Below are positions 1-11,364 of a stretch of 64,000 bases of DNA, piece by piece; within the stretch, counting starts at the first letter, position 1; each line of letters opens with the position of its first letter. Source of the stretch: Elymus sibiricus (Eukaryota > Streptophyta > Magnoliopsida > Poales > Poaceae). Both the position numbers and the translations under genes were made by a program. A model generated the notes under the pieces. That model was not told the DNA's origin. It did no database searches and saw only the letters and a list, made by a program, of their open reading frames with translations. Where the stretch lies: contig CM077665.1 in NCBI GenBank assembly GCA_039707655.1, forward strand, positions 306,342,486 through 306,406,485. The letters run 5' to 3'.

Positions 1-825
1 AGGGATGAACAAACTATTCGAATAGCCGTGTCCACGGTAACAGGACGACTTGGAGTTGTGCCTTGACCTTATACAACTATAATTGTGATTTTAAATTTGA
101 AATGAATGTTGGCTCCGGGATTGCTTCCTCGCAAGGAGTCGAGGAAGAATCTCTGGGTGTGGTTACTTAATAAAATTGCTACAATAATATGACTATATAT
201 GAGATACCCGTCTACTCTCTTCCAATGCTGCAAGATGCTGAAGATGCTAGTCTTCGATAGGACTAGGCCTTCTCCCTATTCTTGCTTTCTGCAGTCAGCC
301 CAGATATAACCCCATTCCTTGATACTGATGCATACTTAGCATAGTTCTGATGTCAGTCTTGCGAGTACTTTGGATGAGTACTCACCGCTGCTTTGCTTCC
401 TCTTTTCCCCTCGATATGATTCTGCGTTCAGACGATGGAGCCCAGGAGATGGAGTATGCCGGAGATGACTACTACACCACCGCTGGAGCCTACTACTACG
501 TGGAGAGTGCGGACGCTCAGGAGTAGTTAGGAGGTTCCCAGGCAGGAGGCCTCGCCTCTTTCGATCCGCTGCTTATGTTTGTGCTAGCCTTCTTAAGGCA
601 AAACTTGTTTAACTTATGTCTGTACTCAGATATTATTTGCTTCCGCTGACTCGTGCTTTGTCGAGCTTTGTATTCGAGCCCTCGAGGCCCCTGGCTTGTA
701 ATATGAAGCTGTATGACTTTAATTTGTGTCTAGTGTTGTGTTGTGATATCAATCATTGAGTCCCTAATCCTGGTCGTACGCATTGTGTGTATGATTAGCG
801 TACGGTCGAGATCGGGGGCATCACA
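1..825 (+). mobile_element. Gypsy LTR 3' portion, same family as element A
   Basis: This stretch is the last part of a long Gypsy LTR. It aligns base for base, with scattered differences, to 20161-20982 and 30294-31112, the ends of the two LTRs of element A. It ends with the same GGGGGC(A/G)TCACA terminus. The window begins inside the LTR, so I cannot tell whether this is a solo LTR or the 3' LTR of a complete copy. The sequence just after it is the internal tail of element B, so this copy is nested in B. Confidence 0.9.
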
Positions 826-1851
826 AAAGCCACCGTTCATTATATTTTTGATACATGTCACGCTAGATCATTGTACATCCTGGTACACTACCAGAGGCAT
901 TCATGTTGAGTCATATTGTTTCATCTTCATATCAATTTTTCATATTGAGTTGTAAATAAATAAAAGTGTGATGATCATCATTATTAGAGCATTGTCTCAG
1001 TGAGGAAATAAAAATGGGGGAGGACAAATGAGCCCACCATAAAAAATAAAAAAATGAGAAAAATGAAAATGGGAGAAAAAGAGAGAAGGGACTTTGCTAC
1101 TATCATTTACCACACGTGTGCCTCAAAGTGGCACCTTGTTCTTCATATAGAGAGTCTCATGTTATGTCATTTTCATATGCTAGTGGGAATTATATTTCAT
1201 TATAATAAACTTAGCTTGTATATTCCGATGAAGGGCTTCCACAAATGCCCAAGGTCTTCATGAGCAAGCAAGTTGGATGCACATCCCACTTAGCTTCAGT
1301 TGAGCTTTCATACACTTATAGGTCTAATGCATCATTTGCATGGCAAAACCTACTCCTTGCATTGACATCTATCAATGGGAATCTCCATAGCCCGTTGATA
1401 TGCCTAGTTTATGCGAGACTTTCTTCTCCAGTTTTTACCCCTTTGATATCTACCACTATATTCTATTCCACCTTTATGCTATGTCCATGGTTGACGCTCA
1501 TGTATTGCGTGAAGAATAAAAAGTTGTTGCACATTGAAAAAGTACTATCCAATTGCCTGACTTGGACACCGTGGTGCTTGACATTTGTATTAATGTGGTG
1601 AAGCCGGAGCCATGCCTTGCTAATATGATAAAATGAATGGGGGTAAACATTCTTCTATGATCGTATACTTTGAAAGTTTGATGATTATGTTGCTTGTGCT
1701 TATAAATATTACTATGTTGATGTTTGTTAATTCATCGTTTCTCAATGAGCATACATGCAAAAGATTACATATTGGGTAGCATGTCACATCAAAAAATCTG
1801 TTTTTATCATTTACCTATTCGAGGACGAGCAAGAATTAAGCTGGGGGATGC
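826..1851 (+). mobile_element. Gypsy element B, internal 3' non-coding tail with polypurine tract
   Basis: This AT-rich stretch is the end of the internal domain of a Triticeae Gypsy element, between its coding part and its 3' LTR. It has no coding frame that I trust; the short open frames (for example 1245-1601) have no recognisable motif. It ends with a purine-rich tract, AAGCTGGGGGATGC at 1838-1851, directly before the LTR start, as expected for the plus-strand primer. The gag-pol part would lie to the left, beyond the nested LTR at 1-825. Confidence 0.75.
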
Positions 1852-3421
1852 TGATACGTCTCCAACGTATCTATAATTTTTTATTGTTCCATGCTATTAA
1901 ATTATCATTCTAGGATACTTTTTGAGTATTAATTTACCAATTTATATTATTTTTGAGGACTAACCTATTGACCAAGTGCCCAGTGCCAGTTGATGTTTTC
2001 TGCGTTTTTTTACTCTTTAGGTTTACACTACCAAACGAATTCCAATTGCCTCGAAACTTTTTTATGATTTTTCTAGACCAAAATAAGACCTGGAATCCTC
2101 GGGAGAAGCCGGAGGCCGCACGAGGGGGGCACAAGCCAACATGGCGCTTCAAGGGGGGTCGACGCGCCCTGATGGCTTGTCCCTCCCTGGTGGTCCTCCT
2201 ACCCCCGTTCTCTGGCCTATAAATTCACATATATTCCAAAAACCCTAGGGGGCATCCCGAAACACTTTTTCCGCCACCGTAAGTCTCTGTTGCACCGCGA
2301 TCCCATCTGGAGGTCCGTTTTGGCACCCTATCGGAGGGGGGATCGATCACGAAGGGCCTCTTCATCAACCTTGCTGTCGTCATGATGATGTGTGGGTAGT
2401 TCACCACAAACCTACGGGTTCGTAGTTAGTATCTAGATGGCTATCTCTCTCTCTGTTGATCTTCAATACAATGATCATCGCATCTTCGCTTTTATCTATC
2501 CGATGTAATTCTTTTGTACGATGCGTTTTTGGGATCCAATGAATTGTGGGTTTATGTTCCGATTATTCATGAAAAGTATTTAAGTTACCTATGAGTATTA
2601 TGATTCTGATTTGCATGATCATTATAGCTTCTTAAATCTCTCCGATATATTGAAATAGTTTGGCCAACTAGATTGATATTTCTTCAGTGAGAGGGGTGCG
2701 TCATAGTGGGTTCAATCTTGCGGTGCTCTATATCCCAGTGACAGAAAGGGACAAGACACGTCTTTGTGTTGATGACACTAAGGATAAAATGATGGGGTTA
2801 GTTCATATTAATTGAATTCTCTTTGTCTACATCATGTCAATGTTCTCCAAGCATTACTTTGTTTTACTTAATACTCTAGATGCATGCTGGATAGCGGTTG
2901 ATGGGTGAAGTAATAGTAATAGGTGCAGGCAGGAGTCGGCCTATTTGCTTATGGACGTGATGCCTATATATACATGATCATTGTCGTGAATAACACATAA
3001 CTATGCGCTTTTCTATCAATTGCCCAACAGTAATTAGTTTACCCACCGTATGCTTCCAACATGAGAGATGCCGCTAGGGAAAACTATGCCCCCCGGGTCT
3101 ATTCACTTATATATTTACAAACGCTTTCATTACCTTGTTGCCATTTATTTGCTTTATTTTATTTTGAAATTTACAATTATCTACTATCATCTACACACTT
3201 CATTTGCTTGCAAATAACGAGATCAAGGGGATTGAAAACTCTCTTGCCGCGTTGGGTGCAAGTGTTTGCTCTTTTGTCTGCAGCAGCTGAAGACGGTTGT
3301 TGATTGATATTCCTATTGGTTCAATAAAGCATGGTTCTTAACTGAGGGAAATACTTATACGTATTGTGCTGCAATTACCCGTTCCTGTTCACGGAAAACC
3401 CAACGCAGATCACAAGTATCA
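1852..3421 (+). mobile_element. Gypsy element B, 3' LTR
   Basis: A 1570 bp LTR starting TGATACGTCTCCAACGTATC and ending CACAAGTATCA. It shares its start, its TATAAA box (2218-2223) and its general order with the LTR at 56979-58516, but the two are clearly diverged, so they are different copies or subfamilies. After the end comes GGCTC (3422-3426), the expected 3' copy of a 5 bp target duplication; its partner is outside the window. The flanking sequence from 3422 is the left LTR of Copia element C, so B inserted into C. The family is a common Triticeae Gypsy type (Sabrina or WHAM-like); I do not fix the name. Confidence 0.85.
2218..2223 (+). promoter_or_regulatory. TATA box of element B LTR
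   Basis: TATAAA follows a GC-rich block and precedes the AAACCCTAGGG-type leader seen in many plant LTRs. The same box in the same context is at 57295-57300 in element E. Confidence 0.5.
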
Positions 3422-4569
3422 GGCTCCACCCACGAAGGGTCCACGAAGTAGCAACCTCGTCTATTCCATCACGGTTATGTCCACGACGGACTACCCTCAC
3501 TCGGGGTAGGTATTCATGAAGTAGGCAATCTCCTTGCCCTTACAAACTTCTTGGTTCAACTCCACATGAATTGGAGGATCCCAGGCGACACCTAACCAAT
3601 CTAGGAGACACCACTCTCCAAAAAGAAATAGATGTGGTATGGATGATGAACTCCTTGATTTGGTGCTTCAAAAGATAGTTTCCTCAACACTCAATCACTC
3701 TCTCATAGATTTGACTTGGTAGAAGAGATTGATTGGATGGAAAGCAACTTGGGAAGGCTAGAAATCAAGATTGATATGGTTGGAGTGGGAGATCTTGATC
3801 TGAACACATGAGTAGGTGGTTCTCTCTTAGAAAATGAATAGGGAAAGTGTTGGCTTGTTCTCAGTGCTCTCTCTACGAATGAGAGGGAGGTCGAGGGGTA
3901 TATATAGCCATCTCAAAAAATCCAACCATTACAACATTATTGTACAACTCGGTGAAACCGAAGCAAAAACTCGGTTGCACCAACTAGTGCAAAATGTTGC
4001 AGCTTTTGGGTTCTCGGTGAAACCGATATATATAATCTCGGTGAGGCTAATTTGGTTGACCTAGGCAGTTCCTCACTTCGGTGACACCAATTTGTAAAAC
4101 TCAGAAATTCCGATTTTTAGCAAATAGATACCAGAAGGTTGGTCCATGTTTTTCGGTTGTACCGAACCAAAACTTGGTTGCACCGAGTTTTTAGGGTTTG
4201 CCTCTGGAATCTGTCTAAGAAAAACTCGGTAGGGCTGAATTTGGAAAGTTGGTGGCACCGAATTTGACTTTTGGGAATTTGACAGAATATATTGTGGGAG
4301 AATACATGAGGGTTTTGGGTTGCTAATCTCTAAGCACTTGAGCAACCAGATCATCGTAGATACCTCATCGCCTTTTAATAGTATTGGCCTTCCTATGGAC
4401 TCAAATATGATTTCTCACATAAATGCAAAATGTAGAGTCTTGAAGCTTTTGCCAATTGATATTCCAAGTATCTAGGGAATCTCCTCACAATCCTGGCCAA
4501 TCCATTCATTGAACTTGTCCTGAAATATACTTGATAATTACCAAAACCACCTCGGGAGAAGTTGTGTCA
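3422..4569 (-). mobile_element. Copia element C, left LTR (its 3' LTR), 5'-truncated in window
   Basis: This is the left LTR of a minus-strand Copia element. It matches the right LTR pieces 16470-16795 and 31118-31981 closely. It ends GTTGTGTCA at 4569, then the complement of a polypurine tract (4570-4584). The part that would match 16159-16469 is missing here because element B inserted at GGCTC. This LTR is uninterrupted across the point where element A broke the right LTR (around 3732), so it preserves the empty site. It lacks about 25 bp near its right end that the right LTR has. Confidence 0.85.
3898..3906 (-). promoter_or_regulatory. TATA box of element C left LTR
   Basis: TATATATA in a GGGGTATATATAGCC context. 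The complement reads as a TATA box in the minus-strand sense of the element. The same box is at 31272-31280 and, in the C' LTR, at 61187-61194. Confidence 0.5.
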
Positions 4570-4584
4570 ATATCCCCCTTTTTA
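4570..4584 (-). other. Polypurine tract of element C (complement)
   Basis: ATATCCCCCTTTTTA on the plus strand reads as an A/G-rich tract on the minus strand, immediately before the LTR. This fixes the element's orientation and identifies the left LTR as its 3' LTR. The equivalent site in C' is at 62054-62067. Confidence 0.75.
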
Positions 4585-5075
4585 CTAATTGATGACAACA
4601 TATAGATCAAAGCTTTGACATAAAATATAATCGATTTATAGCATCGTCGCTTTGAGAAGTATGTGATAAGCAAGAGCTCCCCCTAAATTTGTGCATTATT
4701 TTAAATTAGTGTTTGAATGCAAATGCACAATCGATTAGGATCACGAGTCACTCTCACATGTCACATACATCTTGGTGGTGAGCAAAAATGATATGAATGG
4801 ATTACAATGGACAAAACACCACACATGAGTGAATGATCATCATATGAATATCACAAGGAGAGGAAATACTAACATCAATCACAAAGCGTATGATCAAACA
4901 CCAGTTTAAGGTGAACAAAAGATAGGCCAAATGTTTTCAAAAGCAGGGAGGAGCATCAAAAGCAACAATCTCTCTCTCTCGAAGCCCCATGATCTATAAG
5001 CCCTGTGATCTATAAAATTTCTCCTCCTTTGGCAACAAGTTATCAAAAAGTTTGAAAGTATAGAGCTAAGCGTCG
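4585..5075 (-). mobile_element. Element C internal, non-coding stretch before the polypurine tract
   Basis: This is AT-rich sequence between the end of the downstream ORF and the polypurine tract. It starts ATTGATGACAACATATAG, as does the matching place in C' (62068 onward), so it is a family-specific 3' untranslated region. It holds a short CT run at 4971-4980 and no recognisable gene. Confidence 0.6.
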
Positions 5076-6386
5076 CTATGGGAATGATCTCCTCCATGGG
5101 GCGATGAAGCTGCTCCGGTAGTCATGGAAGTAGTCGAGAGAACAGCGTCCGCGAATTCTTCTGCAGAAGTCCTGTCGGCTAGTGGAGTTGACACTGGAGG
5201 TGTTGTAGGAGGCATGGTAGAAGTAGCATCTCACATCTGGAGCAGACACATCAGCAGATCGAGCCTGTGTCCTGAACTGAGTCTGGACTGGCAGTATGGG
5301 CCTCTCATCATCATCATCATCTGAGTTGGGCAATGGAACTGCATCTACTTCTTGCTTCAGCTGGTTGACCGTGGTGGTCAGCTCAGTCACCTTGATGTCG
5401 AGGGCATGAAACTTAGTCTCCACGATCCTCTATAGGATCTTCTTATTCTTTCGAAGCTCAGAGATGTTCTTCTCCATTCCCTAGATGGTGTTAACAAGAT
5501 AGGCCATCTAATGGTTCTTCGTCTTCAGAACTGGAGCACTAGTGGCTCTTGCTGCCTCTGCTTGGGCCTCAGCCTCAATATCTGCCTGTGCAGTCGATGA
5601 AGTGTGATGAGATGGATCCATCACCACAACATTATCCTCATAATCTGGCTGGAGGGGCAAGTGTGGTCGATCAAGTAGATATTGGCTTTTTCCATCTTTG
5701 GAGTTGATGAACATCTGAATGTACGGAGCATATCCACAAGATCTCTTCTGGTCAGCAGCTGTCCTCTTGATGGTCTCAGCAATCAGATCCATCACTCTAG
5801 ACCTGGTGTGGTTGTCCACATGATGCAGCATGTTGATGGAGTGTCCTTGGATCATCTTGTCATCTCCAGATTTGGGCATCAAAGTGTGCCTCCATATAGT
5901 GTTGGAGGTAGTAAGACTAGCTTGCAGAAAGTAGACATGTCCAAGCTTTTGGGTCTTCAGGTATGCCTTTGGAATGGGATTGTACATATTGGCCATGGAG
6001 TTGTGATTCATCTTGGCTTCAGAGTACACATCTAGATCTCCTTCTTGCACCTGTGGGGCTCCTAAGATGGTAGCCCACTCATCAACGGTTGACTGGTATC
6101 TGGTGCCTTCAATCATCCACACAATCTTTCCATCTGGATAGAAATGTGCAGCGGAATAGAATTGCATGATCATCTCATCATTCCAGGCAGTCATCTCTCT
6201 CCCAACAAACTCATCAATGTCAATCATCTTGAAGTTATACTGGACATGAGGGAAGTAGTCTTCATTTGACTTGATGAACTTCCAATCAACAAATCTCATA
6301 TCACTGACAGTTGGGCTCTTGTCACTTCCAAAGCCAACAATCTCATTCGTGATGAGACCAAGCCTAGAGTACATTTATGTGACTCC
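5076..6386 (-). pseudogene. Broken fused ORF of element C: gag C-terminal piece plus plant-transposon-type domain and coiled-coil tail
   Basis: Read on the minus strand, this continues the gag frame interrupted by element D. The first 20 or so codons after the D insertion (MYSRLGLITNE...) match the usual continuation of a UBN2-type Copia gag. At about 6315 the sequence switches to a different ORF, of the kind annotated in grass genomes as a putative plant transposon protein domain, often found downstream of pol. Its last part looks coiled-coil (TELTTTVNQLKQEV) and then acidic, with a GAT/GAC run at 5308-5323. In-frame stops are TAA at 6375-6377 and TAG at 5508-5510, 5481-5483 and 5430-5432; the three TAG fit CAG changed to TAG. 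No protease, reverse transcriptase or integrase lies between the two parts, so this copy is a deletion derivative or a non-autonomous form. The domain name is by resemblance only. Confidence 0.6.
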
Positions 6387-6857
6387 TGAGGGAGTCCTGG
6401 TTTAAGGGGTCCTTAGGAGGTCGACCTATTGCTTATGGGCCGGACTATATGGGCCACTTGCCGAATACAAGATGGATTGAAGACCCTGTCACCAGGAAGG
6501 AAGCTTCGAGAATCGTGGCTTGTCCTCCACGTTTGGAGTAGTGAATAGGCATGTTTATCCCTTCGACGTGTAACCGACCATGTGTAAACCCTAGGTACCC
6601 TCGGCGTCTATATAAGCCAGAGGGTTTTCGGTTGTAGGCCAACATAACTCATCTAGGGTTTTAGCTACTTGATCTCGAGGTAGATCAACTCTGTAATCCT
6701 CATACTATCAATATAATCAAGCAGGACGTAGGGTATTACCACCGTAGGAGGGCCCAAACCTGGGTAAAACCTTGTCCCCTTCGTCTCTTGTTACCATCGA
6801 TCCTAGTCTCACAGCTCGGGACCCCCTACCCGAGATCCGCCGGTTTTGACACCGACA
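6387..6857 (+). repeat. Element D 5' LTR
   Basis: 471 bp, TG...CA termini. My by-eye alignment with the 3' LTR shows 14 mismatches and no gaps. A TATA-like TCTATATAAG lies at 6607-6616. Confidence 0.95.
6607..6616 (+). promoter_or_regulatory. TATA box of element D 5' LTR
   Basis: TCTATATAAG is unchanged in the 3' LTR. It lies about 250 bp before the LTR end, a usual place for the U3/R boundary in short plant Gypsy LTRs. Confidence 0.5.
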
Positions 6858-6880
6858 TTGGTGCTTTCATTGAGAGTTCC
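6858..6880 (+). other. Primer-binding region of element D
   Basis: TTGGTGCTTTCATTGAGAG starts directly at the LTR end and occupies the primer-binding position. I could not match it to a specific tRNA 3' end by eye, so the primer is unassigned. Confidence 0.45.
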
Positions 6881-6903
6881 GCTGTGATCGCCAGAAGGAA
6901 TCG

Positions 6904-9900
6904 ATGGCTCGCCTTGTCATCAACGAAGAGGTCCGTAACCTGGGCACTTTCGTCCCCGGACAGATCTTCGCTTTCGGCAGCATTGTGCTGCATGCCGACC
7001 CGACCGGCCATCTAGGCCGTGTCGGAAGTTTCGCCCCTGATCAAGAGGTCAGATTTGGGAACTTAGAGTTCTCCGTAGACTCTCGGGGCGATCTATCTCT
7101 AACCGGGCTCGCAGTCTCGCCTGCCACGCCCGAAGACTCTGAGGCCTTAACCTCAGATCCATCTTTCGGCCCCGCCCGTGGGATTCACCCCGGCGAGGGC
7201 CCGGCTCTCAGTCCGGACCCGGTCATAGTACCAGACGCCCGGACATCTGTTCTTGCCGAACGCTCTCCCCGCGCGGACGCATCGGAGGTTCGCTCCGGAA
7301 GCTCTGGGCAGGCCGATCCGATCAAGCTTTCGATACTCAACAAGGCTCTAGATCGGATCTTGTCGATGAAGATTACCGACGGCCCAACCCCGATCTGTTC
7401 TCAGATCGGGCCTCAGACAGGTCAGGACGAATTTTTCGTCCCACCCACCACCCACTTGGTAGCCACTATCGAGGATTTAACCGACATGCTGGACTATGCT
7501 TCTGAGGAAGCAGACTACATGGATGAGGAGGATCGCACACTCACCCCCGTTAACACCAGACGGTGGACTGCCACCTCCACATACGACGTCTACATGGTAG
7601 ACACTCCGAAAAACGATGGCGACAAATCGGATGAAGCGCCGTCAAGACGCCAAAAGCCGCATAAACGGTCAAAAGGAAAAAAAGGGACGAAAATCTATCG
7701 ATGGCACCGGGGACGGAGACACCCCGGAAGACATCGGCGATCCCGAAATCCCCGAACACCCGTTAGAGGGTCAGGAGAGGCCTGAAGACCGGCGCAACCC
7801 CGATGATCCAGATGATCCCGAGGACGACGACTACCTCCGCTCTATCGAGGGGGAGGACAATGCGGAAGCCGATGATTCGCCATCCCTGATAATCCTGAAG
7901 ACCAGGAGCTGTTCAGGCAACTGCTTATAGCCACGGCCCGCAGCCTGAAAGCAAAAGAACTGCAGCTTAAAGCCGAGCAAGATGACCTCAACGATCGATG
8001 GACGAGAGTCCTCTCAGCTGAGGAAGGGTACGGTACCGGTTTATCGGACCAACCTAAGAGCTATCCGCGCAGAAGGCTGCTGCCACAATTCGATGACGAG
8101 CTCACTGATACGTCGTCCCCCAAGCATACCTCATACGACAAGCCAGACCGCCCTCCTCGAGGACGAGATAGGACGGCTGACAACATCGGCTACAGGCCGA
8201 CAATACCCCGAAGACGGGGAAAAGAGCCACTAGAGCCCGATGACAGGTTCGACCTGCGACACGACCTGGACGATAGAGCAGGTCGTACGCGATCCATCTA
8301 TGGATCCAGAGGATACTCACCCGATGGAAGGGAAGGGTACAGGCCTTGGTTCGACCGCAACAATGAAGGTCGGGAACGAAACCGAGCTAGCACAGACGCC
8401 GATCACCGGCGCGACATAGCTCGGGTTAGAGGCGCTGCTCACTCACTGTGTTTTACGGACGAGGTGATGCGGCATCAGTTCCCGGAAGGGTTTAAAACCG
8501 TAAACATAGAGCAATACGATGGGACAACTGATCCAACCGTATGGATAGAGGATTTTCTCCTCCACATCCACATGGCGCGAGGAGATGACCTCCACGCCAT
8601 CAAGTATTTACCCTTGAAGCTCAAGGGACCAGCTCGGCACTGGTTAAATAGCCTCCCCGAAAACTCCATTGGGTGTTGGGAGGACCTGGAAGACGCATTC
8701 CGATATAACTTCCAGGGCACTTATGTTCGGCCGCCGGACTCCTCCGACTTGAGCAACGTCGTCCAGAAGCGAGGAGAATCTGCGCGGCTATTCTGGAATA
8801 GGGTTTTGACCAAGAAAAACTAGATAGTTGACTGCCCGGACGCTGAAGCAATAGCCTCCTTTAGGCACAATATTCGGGATGAGTGGCTGGCTCGTCAGCT
8901 CGGCCAGGATAAACCAAGGACAATGTCAGCTCTCACAGCACTCATGACTCGCTTTTGCGCGGGCGAAGATAACTAGCTCGCAAGACGTGGCCACAACCCC
9001 GAAGAACCCGGAACCTCCGAAGTTCAGGACGGAAACGGGAAACCGAAGCGCAACAAGAACAAGCGCCGGCACAATAACAGTGATGCCGATGACACGGCCG
9101 TTAACGCCGGCTTCCGCAATTCACGGCCTGGGCAGCGGAAGAAGCCTCCTAAAGGCAAACACGATGGACCCACCCCGTTGGACAAGATCCTGGAGAGGCC
9201 TTGCCAGATCCACGTCACTCACGAGAAGCCCGCCAACCACACCAACCGGAACTGTTGGGTCTTCAAACAGGCTGGCAAGCTCGCATCCAAGGACCAAGGC
9301 AAGAGCCCACGCAGTGAGGACGAGGATGAACCCCGCGGTCCGATCGGTGGTGGACAAAAGAAATTCCCCCCAGAGGTGAAAACAGTAAACATGATATACG
9401 CCACCCATATACCCAAGAAGGAGAGGAAGCGCGCCCTTCGGGATGTCTACGCCATAGAGCCTGTAGCCCCGAAATATAACCCATGGTCGGCATACCCGAT
9501 CACCTTTGACCGGCGTGACCACCCGACTAGTATCCGTCATGGGGGTTCGGCCGCCTTAGTCCTAGACCCGATCATAGACGGGTATCACCTCACTAAAGTC
9601 CCGATGGACGGAGGAAGTAGCCTCAATCTGATTTACTCAGATATGGTGAAAAAGATGGGCATAGATCCGTCAAGGATCAAGCCCAGCAAAACTACCTTTA
9701 AAGGAGTGATCCCAGGTGTCGAAGCCCGGTGCACAGGCTCGGTAAGCCTGGAAGTAGTGTTCGGCTCGCCCGACAACTTTCAAAGCGAGGACTTGATCTT
9801 CGACATCGTACCTTTCCGCAGCGGCTATCACGCCCTGCTCGGCCGTACAACGTTCGCTTGCTTTAACGCCATCCCGCACTACGCATACCTCAAGCTCAAG

Positions 9901-9999
9901 ATGCCCGGCCCTAGGGGGGTCATTACAGTCAATGGCAACACAGAGCGCTCCCTCCGAACTGAGGAACATGCGTTGGCCCTGGCAGCCGAATTCCATTAA
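6904..9999 (+). pseudogene. Element D gag-protease polyprotein, broken
   Basis: The frame starts at ATG 6904 (MARLVINEEV) 46 bp after the LTR. A long acidic and Pro/Ser-rich N-terminal region comes first. The retrotransposon gag core follows at about 8450-8970 (FTDEVMRHQFPEGF... to ...MTRFCAGED), then a basic Lys/Arg/Asn region (9000-9110). A pepsin-like retroviral protease follows, with active site DGGSS at about 9607-9621 instead of the usual DTG/DSG, and a later HALLGRTTF. The frame ends at TAA 9997-9999, with no pol after it. Damage: a shift out of frame near the A-run at 7676-7683, a shift back near 7885, and in-frame TAG at 8821-8823 and 8974-8976, both explicable as CAG to TAG. Autonomous relatives continue into reverse transcriptase here, so this copy would have needed pol in trans. 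Confidence 0.85.
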
Positions 10000-11364
10000 A
10001 CCGATGATTGGCAAGCACCGACATCTGCCGTAAAGGCACCCAAGGCTGGGAAGCGAGCTCGGTCTCAATCCGAAGTACCAGAACCTTCCTCTCCCCATAA
10101 ATAGGGACTCGCCCCCATCGCACGGCCCTAGAACCGGCAAAGTACGTGCCAAGGAGGCACAACTTCGCGCTGAAAATTCCATGGGCAGCGGTGGGGAAAA
10201 ACTATTAAAGGGTAGGTGTTCGGCTGAACCGAACTATTACCGTCAACACGTCTTCGGACAAACTACAGGTAACATAAAGTGCCTGCTAAGGCGTCAAGCT
10301 CATCCATACTCCGGCGACTTCTCAAAACTCTTTCGTCAGGGTCCGTTTGCCGAACAGCAAAGCCCATAGGGGCATACACCTCCTTAGGTGACGCAGGAGC
10401 GGATAAGCAACAGGGCATATCGAGTACGTCATGTCGCCTATCGAAGACCCTTGGTACAACCTCCCTCCTGTAAGGTTTATATTTCATTTTCAATACCTGT
10501 AAACAGTTGTATCGGCAATTTGAATAATAAGGGTTGTTGAGTAAAATACAGATGTATCATGCATGATCACTTCGCTGTTTTTGGCGCACTCTCTATTTCT
10601 CCCTCTCTTCTTGCGAACCTGTCTGGTATACTTTACGATGCAACTGGCTAAGTATAGACCGGGGGCTCGACCTTAAAAATCGCCCTAATCACAACTGATT
10701 TAGTGTTCGGCGTCTTGGAATTCTGCATTATATGCATTGGTTCCGAACTATGTATTGGGTCAATAGTTGGGTTGCCCGGCTCCTATGCTTGCCCCTTTAT
10801 GTTCCGCTCGTTCGGCTAAAAGGGCAAAGGGAGCACTGCTGCGATTGTGCTTCCGGCTAGTCTGGTTAAGCGCCTTAGCGGAGAAAGCCGAAAACTGATT
10901 GTCATGGTATGCGAGAACCGGTCCGCGAATCCGAGCTTAACTAAATCTCGTCAGAGGTTATTCCGTGTCATACGATGGGTTTGGTATTAGTACAAACCAG
11001 GTGATATAGGCTTTGGCCACGGTTCATCCGAACATCACAAACACCTGGGGGCTAGTCATCAGCCCCCCGCACTCCTTTCTCGCGCCCCTACGGCTAAGTG
11101 AAAGCACTAAAGCATTATGGTCCGATTGCCTTGTCCGCCTCACACTACCGCCTTCGGGTACCTATAGCTCGGCTAAGGGTCTTAGTGCGATTGGCAGAGA
11201 CACCCCGCGTTGTATCTACGTGGGGGCTGAAGCCGACGACTCGCAGCTTTTAGTTTCAACGGCCACACAGGAGTTATAAAGGATGCAAAACATGAAAAAC
11301 ATGAAAAACCATGCAGCTTTAATATAAACGCGTTAAAAGGTCTTCGGACATATTACATAAGCGT
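10000..11364. other. Element D non-coding spacer between protease frame and antisense gene
   Basis: About 1.4 kb with no motif-bearing frame on either strand. It contains an AT-rich patch (10480-10560) and then text rich in TTCGGCT/TCCGAAC words typical of Fatima-type internal sequence. The short frames here (such as 10279-10473 and 11013-11279) show no recognisable domain. The 3' end of the antisense gene lies at its right edge, so part of this may be that gene's 3' untranslated region. Confidence 0.6.

Noticed and set aside
1245..1601. 118-residue frame in the tail of element B
   Set aside because: No motif; this region is non-coding in the retroelement family.
5682..6035. 117-residue plus-strand frame
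   Set aside because: It is the shadow of the minus-strand element C ORF, which has the recognisable composition and continuity.
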